Origin: an uncultured Lachnospiraceae bacterium
GTDB lineage: Bacteria > Bacillota > Clostridia > Lachnospirales > Lachnospiraceae
Assembly (NCBI GenBank): GCA_905236925.1
Contig: CAJOQS010000162.1
Location: 1 to 29,625, forward strand
DNA length: 29,625 nt
Direction: 5' to 3'
Shown here: piece by piece, positions 24,812-29,625 of the stretch
Layout: each line of letters opens with the position of its first letter
How positions within the stretch are numbered: the stretch's first letter is position 1
Notes under the pieces: generated by a model
Seen by the model: the letters and a program-made list of their open reading frames with translations, nothing else
Databases searched by the model: none
Told to the model about the DNA's origin: nothing
Program-made: the position numbers and the translations under genes

Positions 24812-25648
24812 ATGGCAGGAACACTGTATCTGTGCGCCACTCCGATAGGCAACCTCGAGGATATCACTTACCGTGTCTTGAAAACACTGAAGGAAGTGGA
24901 TCTGATAGCTGCAGAGGATACACGCAACAGTATCAAGCTGCTGAATCATTTTGAGATCAGCACGCCCATGACCAGCTACCACGAATACAATAAATATGAT
25001 AAAGCCGAAACTCTCATTGGAAAGCTTGCGGAAGGGCAGAACGTGGCTCTGATCACCGATGCCGGAACGCCCGCTATCTCCGATCCGGGAGAAGTACTTG
25101 TGAAAATGGCTCACGAGGCCGGGATCACGGTGACCTCGCTGCCGGGACCGTGTGCCTGCATTACAGCTCTGACGCTGTCGGGACTGCCCACCAGACGCTT
25201 TGCTTTTGAGGCATTTCTTCCGGCCGAGAAAAAAGAAAGAAAGGTCATACTGGATTCTCTCGTTGATGAAACGCGGACTATCATACTGTACGAAGCGCCG
25301 CATCATCTGCTGAAAACACTGAAGGATCTGCTGGCGGCACTCGGAGACAGAAAAGCGACTGTTTGCCGCGAGCTTACGAAAAAGCATGAAACGGTCTTCC
25401 TTACCAGCCTTTCAAAGGCAGTGGAATACTATACCGAGAACGAGCCGAAAGGTGAATGTGTTATAGTCATTGAGGGAAAATCTTTCTCACAGATAGAAAG
25501 TGATTCTCAGGAGGAATGGAAAAAGCTTTCGGTTGATGAACACATGAAACATTATCTTGAACAGGGAATGGACAAAAAAGAAGCGATGAAGGCGGTAGCC
25601 AGGGATCGCGGTGTCAGCAAGCAGGATATATACAAGCAGCTGCTGTGA
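24812..25648 (+). CDS. rsmI: 16S rRNA (cytidine(1402)-2'-O)-methyltransferase RsmI
   Basis: RsmI methylates the ribose of C1402 in the decoding centre of 16S rRNA. The 278-residue protein has the tetrapyrrole-methylase-type fold with CATPIGNLEDIT (8-19), AAEDTRNS (33-40), LITDAGTPAISDPG (near 79-92) and SLPGPCA. The C-terminal part, with MDKKEAMKAVARDRGVSKQDIY, is the usual helical domain. An AAAGGAGG ribosome site is well placed before the ATG. It is the last gene of this operon, and a strong terminator follows. Confidence 0.96.
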   Translation: MAGTLYLCATPIGNLEDITYRVLKTLKEVDLIAAEDTRNSIKLLNHFEISTPMTSYHEYNKYDKAETLIGKLAEGQNVALITDAGTPAISDPGEVLVKMAHEAGITVTSLPGPCACITALTLSGLPTRRFAFEAFLPAEKKERKVILDSLVDETRTIILYEAPHHLLKTLKDLLAALGDRKATVCRELTKKHETVFLTSLSKAVEYYTENEPKGECVIVIEGKSFSQIESDSQEEWKKLSVDEHMKHYLEQGMDKKEAMKAVARDRGVSKQDIYKQLL

Positions 25649-25670
25649 GATCATCCGGAAAAAAATGAAA

Positions 25671-25698
25671 GGGGTGGACCTGATGTCCGCCCCTTTTT
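25671..25698. terminator. Bidirectional intrinsic terminator after rsmI
   Basis: GGGGTGGAC (25671-25679) pairs with GTCCGCCCC (25685-25693), with one G-U pair, around a CTGAT loop, followed by five T on plus. On the minus strand the hairpin is followed by TTTCATTTTTTT, so it can also end the convergent zinc-ribbon gene. Confidence 0.9.
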
Positions 25699-25716
25699 GA
25701 CTGATTTTAACGGGAA

Positions 25717-26259
25717 TTAATAATAGGGATAATAGTACTGATAATGCTCGATCAGATCATGATAGCTGATCCCCAGCCTTGCAAAAGCAACAAAAGTGAG
25801 AATAACTATGAGAATGACTATAACGATTCCGACAAGCAGTGATACAAGCCATGCCGAAGCGTGATGCCTTATGTTCAGGTTCTTTGCGCTGCATGCGAGA
25901 ACAATCGCGGCGATAAGACCAATGACCGGTATGCAATAAAGAAAGCTCAGCCAGAAGAATGCCGCAGTAGAAACAACCTTGGTCTCCGCGGGATCGGCAT
26001 AAGGCAGAGGAGCGGGACCTCCGTACGATGTTGTGTAAGGCATGGGAGACGGAGCGGGCTCAGGTACTGCCTCAGGTTCGGGTTGTTTCGTATATTCAGC
26101 GCCGGGAGCTGCGGGAGCAACTCCGAAAACGTCGTCGGTAGATGTTTTGGGATCGTTGTTTACAGGTGTCGGCTGCTCGGGAAGTCTTGTTCCGCAGTTG
26201 GTGCAGAAAAGGCTTTCATCGGGCATCTCAGCTCCGCAATTGCTGCAAATCTTGCTCAT
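25717..26259 (-). CDS. Zinc-ribbon membrane protein of unknown function
   Basis: The 180-residue protein begins with a compact zinc ribbon (Cys5, Cys8, Cys19, Cys22), followed by a Pro/Ala/Glu-rich linker (about 27-92). Two hydrophobic helices then follow (about 99-123 and 136-160), and a short Tyr-rich tail ends HYQYYYPYY. The hydrophobic part resembles the DUF4190-like two-helix class, but I do not assign a family. GGAGG lies 13 bases upstream of the ATG, rather far. It stands alone, between the rsmI terminator and tRNA-Arg. Zinc-ribbon membrane proteins of this layout are common in Clostridia and their roles are mostly unknown. Confidence 0.88.
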   Translation of the reverse strand: MSKICSNCGAEMPDESLFCTNCGTRLPEQPTPVNNDPKTSTDDVFGVAPAAPGAEYTKQPEPEAVPEPAPSPMPYTTSYGGPAPLPYADPAETKVVSTAAFFWLSFLYCIPVIGLIAAIVLACSAKNLNIRHHASAWLVSLLVGIVIVILIVILTFVAFARLGISYHDLIEHYQYYYPYY

Positions 26260-26304
26260 ATGATCTGTTAAACCTCCTCGAAATAAGCATTTTGTTCATA
26301 TCTG

Positions 26305-26333
26305 ATATTACTATTTATTCCGGAGTATTACAA
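26305..26333 (-). promoter_or_regulatory. Possible promoter of the zinc-ribbon gene
   Basis: On minus, TTGTAA (26333-26328) and TAATAT (26310-26305) are spaced by 17 bases and match the sigma-A consensus at four of six positions each. The rest of 26334-26484 shows no gene that I can support. Confidence 0.35.
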
Positions 26334-26484
26334 GGAAGATTTTTCAATCCATCCCGGTTGCCATTTGAATGAATCTTTTTGCCCGGATTCCTTTGCAGCA
26401 CCTGAAGGATATACTTTCTATGAATGGATAAAAGGTGCCTATTTTATTACCCTTTTCTCCGCAGAAACAGTTTTTTACTGCAAA

Positions 26485-26511
26485 GTGGGCCTCTGCAATG
26501 CAGAGGCCCAC
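26485..26511 (-). terminator. Hairpin terminator downstream of tRNA-Arg
   Basis: GTGGGCCTCTGC and GCAGAGGCCCAC form a perfect 12-bp stem with a 3-base loop, eight bases past the tRNA 3' end on the minus strand. Only TTTGC follows, so the T-run is short, but the stem is very stable. Confidence 0.7.
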
Positions 26512-26519
26512 TCGATAGG

Positions 26520-26593
26520 CGTTCCCGAGGCGACTTGAACGCCCGACCCCTCGCTTAGGAGGCGAGTGCTCTATCCAACTGAGCTACGGAAAC
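26520..26593 (-). tRNA. tRNA-Arg (anticodon CCT)
   Basis: Reading minus, the acceptor stem GTTTCCG pairs with CGGGAAC (one T-G), followed by a G discriminator. The D arm includes GCTCAGTTGGATAGAGC. The anticodon stem CTCGC/GCGAG encloses the loop CTCCTAA, giving anticodon CCT, which reads AGG codons. The T arm contains GTTCAAGTC. The 3' CCA is not encoded. The gene lies between mntP and a strong hairpin terminator. Confidence 0.95.
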
Positions 26594-26604
26594 AAAACAC
26601 GATG

Positions 26605-26636
26605 ATTATAGTATCATAGATAAACGCGAGAGTCAA
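26605..26636 (-). promoter_or_regulatory. Possible promoter of tRNA-Arg
   Basis: A perfect TATAAT (26610-26605 on minus) ends 11 bases before the tRNA. TTGACT (26636-26631) lies upstream, but with a 20-base spacer, longer than usual. The -35 sits in an 18-base palindrome (26631-26648). Confidence 0.45.
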
Positions 26637-26664
26637 GATTTCTTGACTTTTTTGCATCATATCC

Positions 26665-27249
26665 TCACGCAAGCAGACCCTTCAGCAATATCTCAATCCC
26701 TACGCAGATCAGAACGATTCCGCCAACGATCTGAGCCTTTCCGGATATCTTCGATCCTATCTTTCTGCCGATGATCAGTCCACCATAACAGATAAAGTAA
26801 GTAACAAGTCCGATGATAAGTGAAGCGACAATCGCCATAACAAGGTTGTAATCGGTGATCGTAAACCCAACGGACAACGCGTCGATCGAGGTTGCGATCC
26901 CCTGAACGAGCAGAACGTGCAGGCCGAGCACCCGCTCTACCGGTTCATCTTTATATCTGATGCCGTCAATGACCATCTTCCCGCCGATGAAGATGAGAAG
27001 AATAAAGCCTATCCATGGTATATATTTCCTGAAAGCTTCAAAATGTTCGGCTATGCTGTGTACGCAGAACCAGCCTATAAGGGGCATCAGAAACTGGAAA
27101 AGAGCATATACGCCGGAAATTCCAAACATTTTGCCCTTTTTCATTCCGGGTTCAGCAAGGCCGTTCGCAACAGATGTGGAAAAAGCATCCATCGCCAGGC
27201 CAAAGCCTAAAAGCACCGAATTAAAGAAAAATAAAAAAGACCAGCCCAT
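26665..27249 (-). CDS. mntP: Manganese efflux pump MntP
   Basis: The 194-residue integral membrane protein has six hydrophobic helices and the two repeated motifs of the MntP/YebN family, GLAMDAFSTSVANG (17-30) and GIATSIDALSVGFT (117-130), whose aspartates (Asp21, Asp123) are needed for Mn2+ export in E. coli. GGAG lies six bases before the ATG. The upstream region, shared with divergent trmB, holds an inverted repeat but no clear yybP-ykoY manganese riboswitch. A palindrome lies between its stop and tRNA-Arg. Confidence 0.93.
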   Translation of the reverse strand: MGWSFLFFFNSVLLGFGLAMDAFSTSVANGLAEPGMKKGKMFGISGVYALFQFLMPLIGWFCVHSIAEHFEAFRKYIPWIGFILLIFIGGKMVIDGIRYKDEPVERVLGLHVLLVQGIATSIDALSVGFTITDYNLVMAIVASLIIGLVTYFICYGGLIIGRKIGSKISGKAQIVGGIVLICVGIEILLKGLLA

Positions 27250-27335
27250 GAGCAGCTCCGATCAGGTAATTCATAATACTACAGGGTACTCTACGGAGTA
27301 TACCACGGAAAATTGCTTCTGTGAAGAAGAAATAG

Positions 27336-27382
27336 TCCCCTATAGATAAAAACAGGTATTTCTGATATATTCTTATAGGGGA
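27336..27382. promoter_or_regulatory. 9-bp inverted repeat between mntP and trmB
   Basis: TCCCCTATA (27336-27344) and TATAGGGGA (27374-27382) form a perfect inverted repeat with a 29-base AT-rich spacer. It lies in the divergent intergenic region and brackets a candidate trmB promoter. It could bind a regulator or fold in the mntP leader. Confidence 0.45.
27343..27371 (+). promoter_or_regulatory. Candidate promoter of trmB
   Basis: TAGATA (27343-27348) and TATATT (27366-27371) are spaced by 17 bases, matching the consensus at four and five of six positions. Confidence 0.42.
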
Positions 27383-27418
27383 GAAGGCAAGGCAGCTCCC
27401 AATGAAAGCGGAGGGAAT

Positions 27419-28072
27419 ATGAGACTCAGACATATAGCAAAGGCAATGCCCATAATTGAGCAAAGTGAATTCGTTGAACATGCACCTGAAGAATGGAAGG
27501 GCAAATGGAAGCAGCGATTCGGAAACGAGAACCCCATACATATCGAGGTTGGCATGGGTAAGGGCCGTTTTATTACGACCATGGCAGAGCAGAACCCCGA
27601 CATAAATTATATCGGGATTGAGCGTGCGGATGCTGTTCTGTACAGAGCGCTCCAGAAACAGATGGAGCTGAAGCTTACCAACCTGATACTTTTGCTGGTG
27701 AATGCGGATGACCTCGAGGAGTATTTCGACGAGAATGAGATAGACAGGATTTACCTGAATTTTTCTGATCCCTGGCCGAAGGCGCATCATGCGAAAAGGA
27801 GGCTGACATCCGGTACACACATGGACAAATATGCCATAGTACTGAAGGAAGAGGGCTGCGTGTGCTTCAAGACCGACAACAGGGATCTGTTTGATTACAG
27901 CCTCGAGGCCGTGAAGGAGGCCGGCTGGGATGTAAATGATGTCACCTATGACCTTCATAACAGCGAATATGCCGAAGGAAATGTAATGACAGAGTATGAG
28001 GAGCGGTTTTCGGGAATGGGTAATCCGATCTGCCGGGCTGTTTTTACTCACAGGAGTCCGGAGGGCAACTGA
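27419..28072 (+). CDS. trmB: tRNA (guanine(46)-N(7))-methyltransferase TrmB
   Basis: TrmB makes m7G46 in the tRNA variable loop. The 217-residue protein has the SAM motif IEVGMGKGRF (42-51), GIERA (66-70), and the family signature SDPWPKAHHAKRRL (116-129), then KTDNRDLF and a C-terminal TEYEERFSGMGNPI motif that contacts tRNA. The ATG follows GGAGG by four bases. It is divergent from mntP and lies upstream of tRNA-Lys. Confidence 0.96.
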   Translation: MRLRHIAKAMPIIEQSEFVEHAPEEWKGKWKQRFGNENPIHIEVGMGKGRFITTMAEQNPDINYIGIERADAVLYRALQKQMELKLTNLILLLVNADDLEEYFDENEIDRIYLNFSDPWPKAHHAKRRLTSGTHMDKYAIVLKEEGCVCFKTDNRDLFDYSLEAVKEAGWDVNDVTYDLHNSEYAEGNVMTEYEERFSGMGNPICRAVFTHRSPEGN

Positions 28073-28101
28073 CGGGAGACCGCATAAATACTGCGTTCCC
28101 G
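28073..28101 (+). other. Hairpin downstream of trmB
   Basis: CGGGA (28073-28077) pairs with TCCCG (28097-28101), and CGCA (28081-28084) with TGCG (28092-28095), right after the trmB stop. No T-run follows, so termination is uncertain. Confidence 0.4.
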
Positions 28102-28152
28102 ATAATTAGCGATCGGAATGAAGAAAAAATGTAAAAAAATTTGAAAAAGTAC

Positions 28153-28181
28153 TTGCATTTAGAAAAATTCTGTTATATAAT
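28153..28181 (+). promoter_or_regulatory. Strong promoter of tRNA-Lys
   Basis: TTGCAT (28153-28158) and a perfect TATAAT (28176-28181) are separated by 17 bases, with A-rich DNA upstream that may act as an UP element. The leader to the tRNA is about 35 bases. Confidence 0.88.
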
Positions 28182-28222
28182 GCGTCTTGTGCTCACGAAA
28201 GAGCGCAAAACAAATAGCGGAT

Positions 28223-28295
28223 GCACCTTTAGCTCAGTTGGTAGAGCACCTGACTCTTAATCAGGGTGTCCAGGGTTCGAGCCCCTGAAGGTGCA
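28223..28295 (+). tRNA. tRNA-Lys (anticodon CTT)
   Basis: The acceptor stem GCACCTT pairs with AAGGTGC, followed by discriminator A. The D arm has AGCTCAGTTGGTAGAGC, the anticodon stem CCTGA/TCAGG encloses CTCTTAA, giving anticodon CTT for AAG codons, and the T arm has CAGGGTTCGAGCCCCTG. The 3' CCA is not encoded. It has its own promoter and terminator. Confidence 0.97.
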
Positions 28296-28303
28296 GTATG
28301 AAA

Positions 28304-28346
28304 GTATCGATTTTGAGGAATAGTCCTCGGGGTCGGTGCTTTTTTT
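28304..28346 (+). terminator. Intrinsic terminator of tRNA-Lys
   Basis: A 16-bp stem (28304-28319 with 28324-28339), holding several G-U pairs, has the loop ATAG and is followed by seven T (28340-28346). The G-U pairs lie in the lower half. Confidence 0.85.
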
Positions 28347-28453
28347 GTTTACCTGTTTATACAAGGTATGTTATAATTATGCGCGGATGCGGATAACGGG
28401 AACAAGAGGGCCCCGTGACCGGAACAGTGAGCTTCGTTGAACAGGGGAAATGG

Positions 28454-29542
28454 ATGAAAACCGACTGGAAAGCGGCTTTTGCATACTGGTTCGCGCATTT
28501 TGCCACGGAACTGATATGCTTCTATACGATCTGCAGATTATTCGAAAACGGTGAATACTGGTGGGCCATAGCCATATTATATGATGTGCTCGCCTTCTTC
28601 CCTCAGGCCGTCTGGGGGCGTATATGCGAAAAGCATCCGGACTTCAGGCCGGGAGTTACCGGCGGTATACTGATGATGACAGGAGCTGCCGTCATGCTGC
28701 TTACGGCCGGGTCTATGAACGGGTGCATCAGGATCGTTACCCTGATGGGTCTTATCCTGCTGACGGTGGGCAACGGATTTGTTCATATCAGCGGAGCGCT
28801 GGCGACGATCAGGGTGTCGGAAGGACGTCTTTCCGAAAGCGCTGTTTTTGTGGGCGGAGGGTCCTTCGGACTGATAGCCGGCAAGCTCCTTTCCGGAGCA
28901 GACGGTATTTGGGCGATACCCTTTGTATTAATGACAGCGGCTGTCGTCATCATGGCTCGGACTGACCGCAATATCCGTAAAAGAAAAACCGAGAGCGGGA
29001 TCGATGTGTTTGATTTTACCGCATTTTCCTGCAAGCATGACCTTGCTGCGGATAGGGCTCCGGCTTTGATAGCTGTTGTTCTGACTCTTGTGGTGGCGGT
29101 TCGGGCCTATATCGGATACGGACTTCCCACGGCTTGGAATACGACTGTTGTCAGAACCATTTTTCTTTACATATTCATGGGTTCGGGGAAAATGCTCGGA
29201 GGAATCCTTTCCGACCGCTTCGGCGCGAGGTTGACAGGAATTGTCAGCTGTCTTCTTTCGGTTCCGATGCTGCTGCTTTCCGATAACATCATGTGGCTTT
29301 CGCTGGTCGGAGTTGCTCTTTTTTCCATGACAATGGCGGTAACGCTCGGAGGCCTGGTCTCCGTGATGCCAAAACACCCCGGAGTCGCGTTCGGACTCAC
29401 TACGATAGCACTTATTACAGGCTCTCTGCCTGTATTCATATATGGCCTTCCTTCGAGGGCCGTGTGCAATACCCTTATAACAGTAATGTCTGTTCTGGCA
29501 GCTGCCGGTCTGTTCTTCTCGCTGAAGAGGAAGAATGGCTGA
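28454..29542 (+). CDS. MFS-type transporter, substrate unknown
   Basis: The 362-residue protein has about twelve hydrophobic helices in two halves of six, split by a cytoplasmic loop (near 175-200, RNIRKRKTESGIDVFD). The motif GGILSDRFGARLTG, after helix 8, is the second-half version of the major facilitator motif A, and VWGRICEKHPDFRPG is the first-half counterpart. The ATG at 28454 follows AGGGG; a GTG at 28415 with AGAGG would add 13 residues and cannot be excluded. It follows the tRNA-Lys terminator and stands alone. No substrate can be assigned from the sequence. Confidence 0.8.
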   Translation: MKTDWKAAFAYWFAHFATELICFYTICRLFENGEYWWAIAILYDVLAFFPQAVWGRICEKHPDFRPGVTGGILMMTGAAVMLLTAGSMNGCIRIVTLMGLILLTVGNGFVHISGALATIRVSEGRLSESAVFVGGGSFGLIAGKLLSGADGIWAIPFVLMTAAVVIMARTDRNIRKRKTESGIDVFDFTAFSCKHDLAADRAPALIAVVLTLVVAVRAYIGYGLPTAWNTTVVRTIFLYIFMGSGKMLGGILSDRFGARLTGIVSCLLSVPMLLLSDNIMWLSLVGVALFSMTMAVTLGGLVSVMPKHPGVAFGLTTIALITGSLPVFIYGLPSRAVCNTLITVMSVLAAAGLFFSLKRKNG

Positions 29543-29562
29543 TATATAAGATAACAAGATAA

Positions 29563-29624
29563 CCCACCACCTTCAGGTGGTGGGTGCAAGCTTGCACGGT
29601 GCGGGGTTCAAGCCCCGTACCGTG
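29563..29624. repeat. Run of three adjoining palindromes at the window end
   Basis: Three elements abut. CCCACCACC (29563-29571) and GGTGGTGGG (29576-29584) enclose TTCA. GTGCAAGCTTGCAC (29584-29597) is a perfect 14-base palindrome. CACGGT, then CGGGG, faces CCCCG, then ACCGTG (29595-29624), around TTCAAG with one G-T pair. No T-run follows the first hairpin, so a simple terminator is not a good fit. It may be an interspersed palindromic repeat or the end of an IS200/IS605-type element continuing beyond the window. Confidence 0.7.
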
Positions 29625-29625
29625 G

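Noticed and set aside
24494..25387. Open frame of 297 codons on minus across trmN6 and rsmI
   Set aside because: Both plus-strand genes are clearly real with catalytic motifs; the opposite frame has odd composition and no recognisable domain.
27250..27418. Manganese riboswitch (yybP-ykoY) upstream of mntP
   Set aside because: I looked for the conserved loop sequences on the minus strand and did not see them; only unrelated hairpins are present.
27221..28051. Open frame of 276 codons on minus across trmB
   Set aside because: It overlaps the start of mntP and is antisense to trmB, which has all the family motifs.
29595..29625. tRNA 3' end (GGGGTTCAAGCCCC resembles a T arm)
   Set aside because: With a 7-base T loop the stem does not pair correctly, and no acceptor or anticodon arm precedes it; it is better read as a palindrome.
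1..29625. CRISPR array, prophage or complete insertion sequence
   Set aside because: No regularly spaced direct repeats, integrase, transposase or phage genes were seen; the window is mostly conserved core genome.

Overview
This window is the replication-origin neighbourhood of a bacterial chromosome, almost certainly from a Clostridia-class Firmicute, and most like Lachnospiraceae. The evidence is the conserved gene order around dnaA, strong Shine-Dalgarno sites with some TTG and GTG starts, consensus parS sites, a two-subunit class I fumarase, and DUF4446 and DUF3881 family genes beside parB. Family placement is inference from gene content and protein style, not from a search.

Layout. Two arms diverge from the origin at about 8.5-10.3 kb. 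The left arm, on the minus strand, reads dnaA, dnaN, rlbA/yaaA, recF, gyrB, gyrA, then fumarase alpha and beta (beta is cut by the window edge). The right arm, on the plus strand, reads rpmH, rnpA, yidD, yidC, khpB/jag, mnmE, mnmG, rsmG, two parS sites, parA, parB, a DUF4446 membrane protein and a DUF3881 protein. A separate promoter at about 20.9 kb then starts a guanylate-kinase-like gene, yaaR, holB, ricT, trmN6 and rsmI, closed by a strong, probably bidirectional terminator. After it come a minus-strand zinc-ribbon membrane protein, tRNA-Arg(CCT) and mntP, then plus-strand trmB, tRNA-Lys(CTT) with its own consensus promoter and terminator, and an MFS-type transporter. The window ends in a run of nested palindromes.

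How the genes work together. DnaA, the beta clamp, RecF and gyrase handle initiation and topology of replication. RpmH, RnpA, YidD, YidC and KhpB cover ribosome, tRNA maturation and membrane insertion. MnmE/MnmG, RsmG, TrmN6, RsmI and TrmB modify tRNA and rRNA. ParA, ParB and parS segregate the origin. HolB is a clamp-loader subunit.

The origin looks bipartite. A DnaA-box cluster with a perfect 13-bp inverted repeat lies upstream of dnaA. A single box, a GC cluster, TAA-type triplets and a 59-bp stretch that is 93% A+T lie between dnaA and dnaN, which resembles the Bacillus subtilis basal unwinding layout. I found no CRISPR array, rRNA or complete insertion sequence. The region is mostly conserved core genome; the less understood parts are the DUF4446/DUF3881 genes, the guanylate-kinase-like protein, several intergenic inverted repeats and the palindromes at the right edge.
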